Numbered from the stretch's first letter, positions 46,848 to 55,751 are shown. The stretch: 64,000 bases of DNA from Halopseudomonas phragmitis (GCF_002056295.1 NZ_CP020100.1:2193501-2257500); one strand, 5' to 3'. Translations and numbers: made by a program. Notes: generated by a model not told the origin, from the letters alone.

Positions 46848-47984
46848 ATGGAGAAGCTTCTCCAGTTGTGGCAAACCACTGGTTTGGCCCATATCGCACC
46901 TGGCCAACTGGTGATGATCGTCATTTGTCTGGGCTTGATCTACCTGGCCATTCGCAAGGGCTTCGAGCCCTTGCTGCTGGTGCCGATTGGCTTTGGCGGG
47001 ATTCTCGCCAACCTGCCGATCGCCGGCATGGGTGATCCGGGTGGGTTGTTGTACATGTTCTACAGTGCCGGGGTACCAACCACAGTATTCCCGCTGCTGA
47101 TCTTCATGGGCGTGGGGGCGATGACCGATTTTGGTCCCATGCTTGCCAATCCGCGTACTCTGTTGCTTGGTGCGGCGGCCCAGTTTGGTATTTTCGGTAC
47201 CTTGCTTGGGGCTCTGGCGCTTACGGCCTGGGGTATTCCTGGTTTTGAGTTCAGTATCCAGGAAGCCGCGTCGATTGCCATCATTGGTGGTGCCGATGGT
47301 CCGACTTCGATCTTCGTGACCTCGCAGTTGGCTCCGCACCTGCTGGGACCGATTGCTGTGGCGGCCTATGCCTATATGGCGCTGGTGCCGATGCTGCAGC
47401 CGCCGATCATGCGTGCTCTGACCTCGCAGAAAGAGCGGGCCATCACCATGACTCAGCTGAGGGTCGTCAGCAAGACCGAGAAGATCATTTTCCCGCTGTT
47501 GCTGCTGATGCTGGTGGCGATGCTGTTGCCTTCAGCGGCTCCTCTGGTTGGCATGCTGTGCTTCGGTAACCTGATGCGCGAGTGTGGTGTGGTCGAGCGT
47601 CTGGCCGATACCGCCCGCAATGCGTTGATCAACATCGTTACCATCGCCTTGGGTCTGGCGGTAGGTTCGCAGCTCAAGTCCGAGTCGTTCCTGCAGTTGA
47701 CCACCATGGGTATCCTTGTACTGGGTATGGTGGCCTTCTGTGTTGGTACCGCGGCTGGTGTTCTGATGGCCAAGTTGATGAACCTGGTCAGTAAGCAGCC
47801 GATCAATCCGCTGATCGGTTCGGCTGGGGTTTCGGCGGTGCCGATGGCCGCACGGGTCTCGAACAAGGTCGGTCTTGAGGCCAATCCGCAGAACTTCCTG
47901 CTGATGCATGCCATGGGGCCGAACGTTGCCGGGGTGATTGGTTCGGCAGTGGCGGCGGGTATCCTGCTCAGCTTTGCCGGCTAA
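46848..47984 (+). CDS. oadB: Sodium-translocating decarboxylase beta subunit (OadB)
   Basis: Polytopic membrane subunit that couples decarboxylation of carboxybiotin to Na+ export. 378 residues with about nine hydrophobic segments and the family signatures [28 protein letters not shown] and [16 protein letters not shown]. Follows oadA by 12 bases and is closed by a strong terminator. A sodium pump fits a saline habitat. Confidence 0.95.
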   Translation: MEKLLQLWQTTGLAHIAPGQLVMIVICLGLIYLAIRKGFEPLLLVPIGFGGILANLPIAGMGDPGGLLYMFYSAGVPTTVFPLLIFMGVGAMTDFGPMLANPRTLLLGAAAQFGIFGTLLGALALTAWGIPGFEFSIQEAASIAIIGGADGPTSIFVTSQLAPHLLGPIAVAAYAYMALVPMLQPPIMRALTSQKERAITMTQLRVVSKTEKIIFPLLLLMLVAMLLPSAAPLVGMLCFGNLMRECGVVERLADTARNALINIVTIALGLAVGSQLKSESFLQLTTMGILVLGMVAFCVGTAAGVLMAKLMNLVSKQPINPLIGSAGVSAVPMAARVSNKVGLEANPQNFLLMHAMGPNVAGVIGSAVAAGILLSFAG

Positions 47985-48003
47985 TAAGCTGGCTCCAGCC
48001 AAC

Positions 48004-48031
48004 AAAAAAACCCGCGAAAGCGGGTTTTTTT
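48004..48031. terminator. Terminator after oadB (bidirectional)
   Basis: Stem ACCCGC-GAAA-GCGGGT with a GNRA-type loop, flanked by an A-run and a T-run, so it can work for oadB and for the convergent amrZ gene. Confidence 0.94.
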
Positions 48032-48081
48032 GTGCCCGGTCTAAGCCGGGTACGGGGTGCCTGCGAGTGAGCTGATCAGGC

Positions 48082-48399
48082 TCAGGCAGATTCGCTGGCC
48101 AGCAGGGCGAGCAGGGCGTTTTGCTGGCGCCGGCTCATTTCCCGGAAGCGCAAAAGCAGTTCGCGTTCGGGGTGGCTCAGGTTGTCCAGTTGTTGGTCAT
48201 TGAGAACATGGCGGCTCGGATGCTCGGGCAGGCTGGGCAGATCCAGCAGGCTGTGTTCCAGCCGGGCGATGATTTCCGAGTTCATGCTGCGGTGATGTTG
48301 TTTGGCGACGTCTGCAATACGGTCGCGCATACCTTGCGGCAGGCGAACGACAAACTTGTCGGCGGTACGGCTAGTGTAGTTTTGGGTTGCAGTTTTCAT
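48082..48399 (-). CDS. amrZ: Ribbon-helix-helix regulator AmrZ
   Basis: Arc-type DNA-binding regulator of alginate, c-di-GMP genes and motility in Pseudomonas. 105 residues. The core [41 protein letters not shown] is almost identical to P. aeruginosa AmrZ as I recall it, and the C-terminal tetramer region [27 protein letters not shown] is also conserved. Convergent with oadGAB. AmrZ is usually autoregulated; the long upstream gap would allow this but I did not identify an operator. Confidence 0.92.
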   Translation of the reverse strand: MKTATQNYTSRTADKFVVRLPQGMRDRIADVAKQHHRSMNSEIIARLEHSLLDLPSLPEHPSRHVLNDQQLDNLSHPERELLLRFREMSRRQQNALLALLASESA

Positions 48400-48760
48400 A
48401 GGGCAACAATAATCGCTTTTGAAGATTAATCGATACTGGCCAATTGGAATCCGCGAGGCTTCCTGCCATCCAGAACACCTGCCAATCAGGCATCAGCGCC
48501 ATAGATGAATTTTGACAGCAATTTCTACTTCAGTGCCTGCCTTTATACTCTTTTTTTGAACCAGATGGCACATTGGCGACAAAATAATGTCTATCTTTGT
48601 GACAAAATTCCGACGGATGGCATTTTGGAACTATCCGGCGGTCTGGCCTGTCTAGAGTGGTCAAGCGGCTTGGCTTTCGGGTAAGATGCCGCCACCATTT
48701 CAGCGACGGCCCCGTTGGCCAGTCACTCTTTGAGTGGTAATTCCACCAGTGGTTCCCTGT
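48400..48760. other. Intergenic region between amrZ and tRNA-Arg(CCT)
   Basis: 361 bases with no gene. It should contain the amrZ promoter (minus) and the tRNA promoter (plus; a possible -10 TAAGAT near 48682). A small hairpin (CCACTC-type arms) lies near 48723-48748. Nothing else recognised. Confidence 0.4.
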
Positions 48761-48837
48761 GCGCTTGTAGCTCAGCTGGATAGAGCAACCGCCTCCTAAG
48801 CGGTAGGTCGCCGGTTCGAATCCGGCCTTGCGCACCA
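48761..48837 (+). tRNA. tRNA-Arg (anticodon CCT) with two U-U mismatches in the acceptor stem
   Basis: 77 bases. D-arm GCTC/GAGC, anticodon stem ACCGC/GCGGT with loop CTCCTAA (anticodon CCT), T-arm GCCGG/CCGGC with TTCGAAT, encoded CCA. The acceptor halves are GCGCTTG and CTTGCGC: pairs 1-4 and 7 are Watson-Crick, but 5:68 and 6:67 are both U-U. The rest of the cloverleaf is intact. Confidence 0.93.
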
Positions 48838-48901
48838 TTTCCCTGTTATCGTTGCCTACACTGGCTCTATACGTCGGTTATGTTGTTTCCATGGAGGATC
48901 G

Positions 48902-50224
48902 ATGCCCAGAACCTTGACTGCGTTTTCCTCGTTGTATTTCGCCACGCTGTTGATGCTGCTTGGCAGCGGTTTGCTCAGTACTTATCTTGGGTTGCGACTG
49001 GCCCAGGACGGAGTGAGCGAGCTGTGGATCGGTGTGATGATGACCGGCTATTACCTGGGACTGGTGCTGGGTGCGTCGGTAGGGCACCGGTTGATCGCTC
49101 AGGTTGGTCATATCCGCGCCTTCGTGGCTAGTGCTGGGGTGGTTACAGCATCGGTGTTGGGGCACGCTCTGACCGGTAGTGTCGAGATCTGGCTGGGGCT
49201 GCGCATTCTGGTCGGCATGGCGATGATGTGTCAGTACATGGTGCTTGAAAGTTGGCTCAATGAGCAGTCCGAGTCCCATCAGCGTGGCATGGTATTCGCC
49301 AGTTATATGGTAGTGACCTATCTGGGGCTGGTCTTGGGGCAGGTGGTGCTGACGGTCATGCCGGAGCTGGATATCAAGCATCTGCTGTTGGTCGCGATGT
49401 GCTTCTCCCTGTGTCTGGTACCAGTCGCGGTTACCAAGCGCCTGCATCCTGCACCGTTGCACCCGGCACCACTCAAGGTCCGGTTATTTGTGCAGCGGAT
49501 TCCGCAGGCCTTGACCACTGTCGCGGTTGCCGGCTTGCTGCTGGGCGCGTTCTATGGACTTGCTCCGGTGTTTGCCAGCGGTGTTGGTTTGAGCACCTCG
49601 GAAATCGGGGTATTCATGGCCGTGGCCATTGGTGCTGGTTTGTGCGCGCAGTGGCCGGCAGGCTGGTTGTCGGACCGTTTTGAACGCAGTCGGACCATTC
49701 AGTTGAATGCCATTGTGCTGACCGGAGTGGTGTTGATCATCGCTCTGACGGCGGCTCCCGATTTTGCCTTGCTGGTGCTGACTGCGATGTTTGGGGTGCT
49801 AGCCTTCACTCTTTATCCTTTGGCGGTAGCGTTGGCCAACGACCATGTTGAGCAGGAGGAGCGGGTGCCGCTCTCGGCAATGTTGCTGGTGACCTTCGGT
49901 CTGGGTGCCAGTTTGGGGCCTTTGCTGGGTTCGCTGGTGATGAAGCAATGGGGCATTGAGATGCTCTATGTGTTTATGGCCTGCTGCAGCATGATTCTGG
50001 TGGTCAAGGTCAGACCGGGTACGGTAACGGGTGATCATCTGGTCGAAGAGGCGCCAGTTCATTTTATGCCGGCTGCCGGTAACGTAGTGAGTTCACCGCT
50101 GGCGGCTGCTTTGGATCCGCGGGTTGATGAGCAGATGGTGGTCGAGCAGATGCTGGACGATGGTGATGCGCTGGCTGCAATGAGCGAGCGGGACGAAGAT
50201 CAGGCCGATCATCGCCCCGGCTAG
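48902..50224 (+). CDS. MFS transporter
   Basis: 440 residues with about 12 hydrophobic segments. It opens FSSLYFATLLMLLGSGLLSTYLGLRL, has the motif-A-like WPAGWLSDRFERSR between helices 8 and 9, and a long acidic cytoplasmic C-terminal tail (about 385-440, rich in D/E). The group resembles YcaD/UMF-like carriers of unknown substrate. No regulator or enzyme next to it suggests what is moved. Confidence 0.85.
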   Translation: MPRTLTAFSSLYFATLLMLLGSGLLSTYLGLRLAQDGVSELWIGVMMTGYYLGLVLGASVGHRLIAQVGHIRAFVASAGVVTASVLGHALTGSVEIWLGLRILVGMAMMCQYMVLESWLNEQSESHQRGMVFASYMVVTYLGLVLGQVVLTVMPELDIKHLLLVAMCFSLCLVPVAVTKRLHPAPLHPAPLKVRLFVQRIPQALTTVAVAGLLLGAFYGLAPVFASGVGLSTSEIGVFMAVAIGAGLCAQWPAGWLSDRFERSRTIQLNAIVLTGVVLIIALTAAPDFALLVLTAMFGVLAFTLYPLAVALANDHVEQEERVPLSAMLLVTFGLGASLGPLLGSLVMKQWGIEMLYVFMACCSMILVVKVRPGTVTGDHLVEEAPVHFMPAAGNVVSSPLAAALDPRVDEQMVVEQMLDDGDALAAMSERDEDQADHRPG

Positions 50225-50230
50225 ACAGGG

Positions 50231-50974
50231 TCAGAACAGATCATTCTTCTCAAAACGGCGGGCCTCGCGCTGGAGTTGGTTGACGAAGCGGTCGATCTGG
50301 CGCTGGATATTGGGACTGGCCTGCTTGAACTTGATTCCTACCTGGGTTTCATCCTGGTTGGCGTCGTAGTGGCAATGACGGATTTCCACGCTTACCGGCA
50401 TGCGCCCGCTATCGGGTAGTTCCAAGTAACTGAGGTCGAACACTTCGCCTGGTTGCAGGCGTTCGTGCCAGGCACCGGCAAGGCGGATTTTGCAGCCGGT
50501 GGCGGATATGTCGATCAGTTGGCCGTTGGCTTCATAGCTGCGCTGACTGTGGACCAGTCCGAGTTTGGTATTGAGCCCGCGGGCTACAGCTGCCCTGAAC
50601 GCGCCACGTTTCTGGTGATAGGTCAATTCAAGCGGCAGGCTGGTTTCAAACGCCGGAGCGTCATCGAGCATGACCTGGCGGGCGCTCGGACAGTACCAAC
50701 GAATATGCACGCCGTCACGCCAGGCGTCCACCTGAAAGGCTTCCTGCTGGCTCATGTAGCGATTGCCTTCCTGGGGGATCAACTCATCGATCCATAGACG
50801 ATCACTGTCCAATTGGACGATAAAGCTCTGAAACGCCTGGTGGCGATCATCGAAGCTGATTTTCAGCGGTTCACGGTGTTGCTGCAAACCTTTGAGCAGG
50901 GCCAGGATTTCGATGCTCGAACGAATCTCGCGGGGCGGCTGTGGGCCAGCTTCTTCTTCAAACAGGTTTGACAC
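50231..50974 (-). CDS. flgZ: Flagellar brake protein FlgZ/YcgR (PilZ domain)
   Basis: c-di-GMP receptor that slows the flagellar motor. 247 residues: N-terminal YcgR domain (ILALLKGLQQHREPLKISFD), then a PilZ domain with both ligand motifs, RxxxR (QKRGAFRAAV) and DxSxxG (DISATGCKIRL). The start is a GTG without a strong ribosome site. Located after flgN, the FlgZ position in Pseudomonas. Confidence 0.92.
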   Translation of the reverse strand: MSNLFEEEAGPQPPREIRSSIEILALLKGLQQHREPLKISFDDRHQAFQSFIVQLDSDRLWIDELIPQEGNRYMSQQEAFQVDAWRDGVHIRWYCPSARQVMLDDAPAFETSLPLELTYHQKRGAFRAAVARGLNTKLGLVHSQRSYEANGQLIDISATGCKIRLAGAWHERLQPGEVFDLSYLELPDSGRMPVSVEIRHCHYDANQDETQVGIKFKQASPNIQRQIDRFVNQLQREARRFEKNDLF

Positions 50975-51040
50975 TTAGGTATCTCGGCTCGAACGACAAT
51001 CGGTCAACTATAGCAGGCTGATGGCCTTGTGACAGCCATC

Positions 51041-51499
51041 TCAGGCCTTGCTCAATGGCCTGCCTTGACTGCCATGAATTTGACCCAGGCGATCATACAA
51101 ATTGCTACTGGGTTCGCCTTGGTTGCGCAGCATGTCGAGCAGGCGCACCGTGACGTGCTGGTTGTGATGAACCAGTCGGGCGTTGCGCTCATTGGCTTCA
51201 CGGCATTGTTGCAAAGCCTGAAGCAGTTCCCGGTATTGAGTGTGCAAGGCTTCGCCGTGAGTGTCATGGATATGACGCTCAAGTTCGCCGGTGGCGGCCA
51301 GGCCCTGGCTCTGGCAGTAGCTGGTGAGCGCGCTGTCCAGTTGGCTCAGTGCTTCTATCGCGGGGGCTTTGGCGGCTACCAGAGTGTCAAGCTGCTGTAG
51401 GTCGCGGGCGCTGAGAGCGGCCAGTTCCTGGTCCAGAAGCTCAATGAATTGACGCCCGTGCTCAAGGGTACGCTCAATGATGGCGTTAAGGTCTTGCAT
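51041..51499 (-). CDS. flgN: Flagellar export chaperone FlgN
   Basis: Cytoplasmic chaperone that keeps FlgK and FlgL export-ready. 152 residues, all helical, with the family core LEHGRQFIELLDQELAAL and TYLAQ-type helices (ELLQALQQCREANERNARLV). It is 51 bases downstream of flgM. Confidence 0.88.
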   Translation of the reverse strand: MQDLNAIIERTLEHGRQFIELLDQELAALSARDLQQLDTLVAAKAPAIEALSQLDSALTSYCQSQGLAATGELERHIHDTHGEALHTQYRELLQALQQCREANERNARLVHHNQHVTVRLLDMLRNQGEPSSNLYDRLGQIHGSQGRPLSKA

Positions 51500-51550
51500 G
51501 CGGTGGCTCCTTGGCGCTAGCCGCCACTCGCACAGGGGGAGTGGCGGGGA

Positions 51551-51877
51551 TCAGTTTTCCAGGTTCAGCAGCTTGTCGGCAATACGGGTGCTGTCGACGC
51601 TGTAGTTGCCCTGGGCGATAGCCTGGCGAATCTGGGCGACGCGTTCACTGTCAACTTCCGGCAAATCGCGCAGGCGTTCTTCAATAGCCTGCAATTGTTG
51701 TGCCTGGCTGCTGAGCTTGACTGCGGTATCTGCCGCCGGCGGGCTGGCCGGAGCCTTATTGGCCTGGTCTTTGCTGGCGCTTTCGAGCCCAGCATCGCGC
51801 TTACCCGCTGCGGCGCCACTCTGGGCGCTACGGCTGCTGCCGTTGGCATTGTTGGAAGCGTTGAAGTCAATAACCAT
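51551..51877 (-). CDS. flgM: Anti-sigma28 factor FlgM
   Basis: Holds FliA (sigma28) inactive until the hook is finished, then is exported. 108 residues: N-terminal disordered serine/alanine/asparagine-rich part and the C-terminal FliA-binding region (VDSERVAQIRQAIAQGNYSVDSTRIADKLL). Preceded by its own sigma28 promoter. Confidence 0.93.
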   Translation of the reverse strand: MVIDFNASNNANGSSRSAQSGAAAGKRDAGLESASKDQANKAPASPPAADTAVKLSSQAQQLQAIEERLRDLPEVDSERVAQIRQAIAQGNYSVDSTRIADKLLNLEN

Positions 51878-51916
51878 TCTGTTGTCCTCAGGACCTAATA
51901 TTTTCTATCAACACCT

Positions 51917-51943
51917 GTAACGGCCGATGTTGGAAAAACTTTA
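51917..51943 (-). promoter_or_regulatory. Sigma28 (FliA) promoter of flgMN
   Basis: On the minus strand TAAAGTTT-N11-GCCGTTAC, against the consensus TAAAGTTT-N11-GCCGATAA: -35 perfect, -10 six of eight. It lies 40 bases before the flgM start. Confidence 0.85.
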
Positions 51944-52019
51944 GGAAAAAAACCTGTGACAGGGCGCACAAAATGCCGCAGGTTGCTGATGCCGCAGTAT
52001 AACCCAGTCGGTTGCTCCT

Positions 52020-52730
52020 TCACATCGCCACCTGCACCTGCCCGGGGCCCAGAATGCGGGCGGTGACCACTCTGCCCGATCGGGTGTTGCGGACCCGGAT
52101 CTGACTGCCGGTGATGCCGCCTTCCAGGGCTTCGCCGGGCATACGCACAGCTATCTGGGCGTTGGCGGCGCTGATCACTACCTTGTCGCCACGCCGGACC
52201 ACTTCATCGAGTTCAAGCTGGCTGGCACTGATGGCGCTATCGGCGCTGATCGGGCGGCGTACCCGCATGCCGACCACCTGGCTCGGGTCGGTCAGGTAGG
52301 TGTCTCCCAACTGGCCGATGTCCCGTTCCAGCAAGGCGATATCCTGGTTGCCGATCACGTTATGGCGCCCCAGCGGTCGGACAGCCACTACTACGTTCTG
52401 ATACAGGCTGACCTGGGCAGGAACAAATAGTCGCCAGCGATTTTCACCTTCGCAACTGACGCGCACCGTGACCCGACCGACCGGCACTGCCGGACTTTCC
52501 AGGCTGACGCTGAGGTCTTGGTCGGCACACTGCGGCAGACGCAGGCGCGGGTCCAGTCGGCTGACCTGGATTTGATAGCGGGCCTCGCGGGCACTGCGGG
52601 CCAGGTGCATTTCTATTTCATCCTCAAGAAATGCAGTAGTCGCGCCGATAAGCTGATCAATCAGCGGATTGGCCGAGCTGGCGGCGGAAAAAAATACCGT
52701 CAAAGCCATGCACTGTTTGAGAAAACGCAT
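52020..52730 (-). CDS. flgA: Flagellar P-ring assembly chaperone FlgA
   Basis: Periplasmic chaperone for FlgI. About 236 residues with a signal peptide (MRFLKQCMALTVFFSAASSA) and a C-terminal SAF domain (LERDIGQLGDTYLTDPSQVVGMRVRRPI, DKVVISAANAQIAVRMPGEALEGGI). I prefer the ATG at 52730 with AGGTG six bases upstream over the GTG three codons earlier. A short palindrome followed by a T-run (minus strand, around 51946-51963) may terminate the gene before flgM. Confidence 0.92.
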   Translation of the reverse strand: MRFLKQCMALTVFFSAASSANPLIDQLIGATTAFLEDEIEMHLARSAREARYQIQVSRLDPRLRLPQCADQDLSVSLESPAVPVGRVTVRVSCEGENRWRLFVPAQVSLYQNVVVAVRPLGRHNVIGNQDIALLERDIGQLGDTYLTDPSQVVGMRVRRPISADSAISASQLELDEVVRRGDKVVISAANAQIAVRMPGEALEGGITGSQIRVRNTRSGRVVTARILGPGQVQVAM

Positions 52731-52847
52731 ACAATACACCTGGATGGCAAAGGTTGCTGCCCGTCAAGTTGTTGGCATTGCGTTGAATCCAGCAAGAAGC
52801 GTGCCGTTCTGCTTACCGTGACCCATAATGTCTATAAGGAGTTGCTC

Positions 52848-53789
52848 ATGGCTGGCGTGATGGATTCGGTCAATCAGCGTACTCAGTTGGTTGGCCAGAA
52901 TCGCCTGGAGCTCTTGCTGTTCCGGTTGGCGGGCAACCAGCTTTACGGCATCAATGTGTTCAAGGTCAAAGAGGTGCTGCAATGCCCCAAGCTGACCTTG
53001 ATGCCCAAACTCAACCCGGTGGTTCGTGGTGTTGCGCATATCCGTGGCGGTACGCTACCGATTCTCGACCTGAACAAGGCAACTGGCGGTCCAGGGCTGA
53101 GCAACCTGGACAATACCTTTGTGATCATTACCGAATACAACACCAAGGTTCAGGGTTTTCTGGTGCGCTCGGTCGAGCGGATTGTCAACATGAACTGGTC
53201 AGAGATTCATCCGCCGCCACGCGGGACAGGACGTGAGCACTACCTGACGGCGGTGACTCGGGTTGATGACCAGATGGTCGAGATCATCGACGTCGAGAAG
53301 GTGCTGGCAGAGGTCGTGCCGGTCAACGAGCACTTGTCTCAGGGCCTGGTTGACGAGCAGACACAGGCCGAAGCGGTGTCGCGCAAGGTCCTGATCGTTG
53401 ATGATTCGTCAGTAGCGCGCAAGCAAGTCAAGCGTTGCCTGGAAGAGGTCGGGGTTGAGGTGGTTGCGCTCAACGACGGCAGGCAGGCTCTGGACTGGCT
53501 CAAGGCGTTGGCCGATAGTGGCGAGGATGTTTCCAGCCATCTGTTGATGATGGTTTCGGATATCGAAATGCCGGAAATGGACGGTTATACCCTGACTGCC
53601 GAGATTCGCAATGATTCTCGTCTCAATGGCTTGCATGTGATGCTGCATACTTCCTTGTCAGGGGTGTTCAATCAGGCCATGGTGAAGAAGGTTGGCGCGG
53701 ATGATTTCCTGGCTAAATTCAAGCCGGATGAACTGGCTGGCCGGGTGGTCGCCAGGCTGCATGCCCTGAGGGGAGAGGCGGGTGCCTGA
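52848..53789 (+). CDS. cheV: Chemotaxis coupling protein CheV
   Basis: Adaptor linking chemoreceptors to CheA, tuned by phosphorylation. 313 residues: CheW-like domain (LLFRLAGNQLYGINVFKVKEVL, VRGVAHIRGGTLPILDL) and a receiver domain (VLIVDDSSVARKQVK, phospho-acceptor Asp in MVSDIEMPEMDGYTL, Thr/Lys positions in LHTSLSG and KVGADDFLAKF). ATG 52848 has AAGGAG nine bases upstream. Confidence 0.95.
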   Translation: MAGVMDSVNQRTQLVGQNRLELLLFRLAGNQLYGINVFKVKEVLQCPKLTLMPKLNPVVRGVAHIRGGTLPILDLNKATGGPGLSNLDNTFVIITEYNTKVQGFLVRSVERIVNMNWSEIHPPPRGTGREHYLTAVTRVDDQMVEIIDVEKVLAEVVPVNEHLSQGLVDEQTQAEAVSRKVLIVDDSSVARKQVKRCLEEVGVEVVALNDGRQALDWLKALADSGEDVSSHLLMMVSDIEMPEMDGYTLTAEIRNDSRLNGLHVMLHTSLSGVFNQAMVKKVGADDFLAKFKPDELAGRVVARLHALRGEAGA

Positions 53790-53822
53790 GAGTGGATTTG
53801 AATTGATTATGGGGCAAGCTGC

Positions 53823-54650
53823 GTGACGTCATCCAGTCAGGATTTTCAGGTGTTCCGGGAGTTTCTGGAAAAGGCCTGCGGCATTGTGTTGGGGGACAAC
53901 AAGCAGTACCTGGTGGCCAGCCGGCTCAATCGGTTGATGGATCAGGAAGGCATCAAGAGTCTCGGTGAATTGGTCAAGCGGATTCAGTTCCAGCCGCGTG
54001 GCGGCTTGCGTGAGGCGGTCATTGATGCCATGACCACCAATGAAACCTTGTGGTTTCGCGATGTCTATCCCTTCGATGTGCTCAAAAACCGATTGATTCC
54101 TGAGTTCATTCGGGATAATCCCGGTCAGCGCCTGCGGATCTGGTCGGCGGCCTGTTCTTCGGGGCAGGAGCCGTATTCGCTGAGCATGGCGATCGATGAG
54201 TTCGAGCGCGCCAATCTGGGCCAGTTGCGCGGTGGTGCCCAGATCGTCGCGACCGATCTGTCGGGCGGTATTCTCAATGCGGCAAAGGGTGCCGAATACG
54301 ACAGTCTGTCGGTTGCCCGGGGGTTGTCCCAGGATCGCCTCAATCGTTTTTTCGATCCTGTCGGGCCGGGGCGCTGGGTGGTCAAGCCGGCTATTCGCAA
54401 TCGGGTCGAGTTTCGGGCGATGAACTTGCTCGACAGTTACGCCATGCTCGGCAAGTTCGATATCGTCTTCTGCCGCAATGTTCTGATCTACTTTTCGGCG
54501 GAAGTGAAGAAAGACATCCTGCGACGCATGCATGCCACGCTCAAACCGGGCGGGTACCTGATGCTGGGGGCTTCCGAAGCTCTCAACGGTTTGCCTGAGC
54601 TGTACCAGATGGTGCAGTGCAGTCCGGGGATTGTTTACAAGGTCAAGTAG
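53823..54650 (+). CDS. cheR: Chemoreceptor glutamate methyltransferase CheR
   Basis: SAM-dependent methylation of chemoreceptors for adaptation. 275 residues: N-terminal helical domain (FREFLEKACGIVLGDNKQYLVASRLNRLM) and a Rossmann-like methyltransferase domain (TTNETLWFRD, RIWSAACSSGQEPYSLSM, FDIVFCRNVLIYF). Starts at GTG 53823, 33 bases after cheV. The cheV-cheR pair upstream of flgB is the usual Pseudomonas order. Confidence 0.94.
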   Translation: MTSSSQDFQVFREFLEKACGIVLGDNKQYLVASRLNRLMDQEGIKSLGELVKRIQFQPRGGLREAVIDAMTTNETLWFRDVYPFDVLKNRLIPEFIRDNPGQRLRIWSAACSSGQEPYSLSMAIDEFERANLGQLRGGAQIVATDLSGGILNAAKGAEYDSLSVARGLSQDRLNRFFDPVGPGRWVVKPAIRNRVEFRAMNLLDSYAMLGKFDIVFCRNVLIYFSAEVKKDILRRMHATLKPGGYLMLGASEALNGLPELYQMVQCSPGIVYKVK

Positions 54651-54674
54651 GGTTCTCTGATTCTGCTGATTCTG

Positions 54675-54699
54675 ATTGCCGCCCGCCCTGGGCGGCAAT
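54675..54699 (+). terminator. Hairpin after cheR
   Basis: Perfect 10-base stem ATTGCCGCCC / GGGCGGCAAT with a 5-base loop, followed by the moderately T-rich TTGCCTTTTGCC. Probable terminator of cheVR; its arms also contain two of the TTGCCGC motifs. Confidence 0.65.
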
Positions 54700-54766
54700 T
54701 TGCCTTTTGCCTTTTGCCGCTTTTTGCCATTGCCAGCTTTGCCGCTTGCCGGTCAAGTCTTGCCGC
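54676..54766 (+). promoter_or_regulatory. TTGCCGC motif array upstream of the flgB sigma54 promoter
   Basis: TTGCCGC at 54676, 54714, 54739 and 54760, the reverse GCGGCAA at 54692 and TTGCCGG at 54746, with extra TTGCC copies between. The last lies about 50 bases before the -24 element. Such a placement suits an enhancer-binding protein (FleR/FleQ class). CGGCAA/TTGCCG also recalls the ftr sites of the homologous FlbD of Caulobacter, from memory. Confidence 0.5.
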
Positions 54767-54816
54767 ACGGCGTTCTTTATATCTTCTATCCCATTGAAAA
54801 TAAAGGGATTGGCGTT

Positions 54817-54833
54817 TTGGCACGGGCTTTGCT
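54817..54833 (+). promoter_or_regulatory. Sigma54 (RpoN) promoter of flgBCDE
   Basis: TTGGCACGGGCTTTGCT: matches the consensus TGGCAC-N5-TTGCW at every fixed position. 53 bases before the flgB ATG. Confidence 0.93.
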
Positions 54834-54886
54834 TTTGAACTCCTGAAAGTTATCGGTCGGCTAGCAGCCGGAGTGGGAGTGTCACT

Positions 54887-55291
54887 ATGAGCCTGAATTT
54901 TGAGCGTGCCCTGGGGCTGCATGAGCAAGCGCTGAAGTTTCGCGCCGAGCGTTCAGCAGTGTTGGCCAACAATATTGCCAACGCCGAAACCCCGAACTAT
55001 AAGGCCCGCGATCTGGAATTCGCCAGTGTGCTGGAGGCTCAGCAACAGGGGGGTGCCCAACGCTTTCAGGCTAACCAGACACATGCTCGGCATATTGCCG
55101 CTGAAAGCCTGATTGATCAGGCGGCGGGGCTGCGTTACCGCGTGCCGCTGCAGCCAGCCGTCGATGGCAATACTGTGGATACCCAGGTCGAGCAGGCCAA
55201 GTTTGCCGAGAATGCCATTCAGTTTCAGGCCAGCTTTACCTTCCTCGACAGCAAGTTCAAAGGGCTGATGACCGCCCTGCGTGGAGAATAA
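54887..55291 (+). CDS. flgB: Flagellar rod protein FlgB
   Basis: Proximal rod subunit. 134 residues with the rod/hook N-terminal motif (RSAVLANNIANAETPNYKARDLEF) and C-terminal FAENAIQFQASFTFLDSKFKGL. First gene after the sigma54 promoter; GGGAGTG ribosome site. Confidence 0.95.
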   Translation: MSLNFERALGLHEQALKFRAERSAVLANNIANAETPNYKARDLEFASVLEAQQQGGAQRFQANQTHARHIAAESLIDQAAGLRYRVPLQPAVDGNTVDTQVEQAKFAENAIQFQASFTFLDSKFKGLMTALRGE

Positions 55292-55293
55292 CC

Positions 55294-55734
55294 ATGTCCC
55301 TGACCCAGATTTTCAATATTGCCGGTTCCGGCATGAGCGCTCAGTCGCTGCGGCTCAATACTGTCGCCAGCAACATAGCCAACGCTGAAACCGTATCCAG
55401 CAGTATCGATCAGACCTATCGGGCCCGGCATCCGGTGTTCGCCACCGTATTCAGCAGCCAGCAAAACCTCGGGCCGTCGTTGTTCGCGCCTGAAAGTGAG
55501 CCGGGGCAGGGTGTGCAGGTGCTGGGCATCGTCGAATCGGATGCCGAGTTGCAGGCTCGCTACGAGCCAGATCACCCAATGGCCAACGAGGACGGGTATG
55601 TGTACTACCCGAATGTCAATGTGGTCGAGGAAATGGCCAACATGATGGCTTCATCAAGGGCCTACCAGACCAACGTGGAAATCATGAATACCACCAAGAC
55701 CATGCTGCAGCGCGTGCTGACGCTTGGGCAGTGA
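55294..55734 (+). CDS. flgC: Flagellar rod protein FlgC
   Basis: Proximal rod subunit. 146 residues: FNIAGSGMSAQSLRLNTVASNIANAETV at the front and NVVEEMANMMASSRAYQTNVEIMNTTKTMLQRVLTLGQ at the end, both family signatures. Two bases after flgB. Confidence 0.95.
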   Translation: MSLTQIFNIAGSGMSAQSLRLNTVASNIANAETVSSSIDQTYRARHPVFATVFSSQQNLGPSLFAPESEPGQGVQVLGIVESDAELQARYEPDHPMANEDGYVYYPNVNVVEEMANMMASSRAYQTNVEIMNTTKTMLQRVLTLGQ

Positions 55735-55751
55735 TAAGGAAGCCTTGAATC

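Noticed and set aside
46083..47339. A 418-codon open frame on the minus strand
   Set aside because: Antisense to oadA and oadB, low-complexity histidine/glutamine-rich composition, no domain.
48566..48581. TGGCACATTGGCGACA considered as a sigma54 promoter
   Set aside because: No GC at the required 10-base distance from GG; the -12 element is missing.
52745..52758. TGGCAAAGGTTGCT upstream of cheV considered as a sigma54 promoter
   Set aside because: GG-to-GC spacing is 8 instead of 10 bases, which sigma54 does not tolerate.
54700..54752. Short TTGCC repeats considered as a CRISPR-like or VNTR array
   Set aside because: Unit spacing is irregular, units are only 5-7 bases and there are no spacers; read instead as regulatory motifs or simple degenerate sequence.
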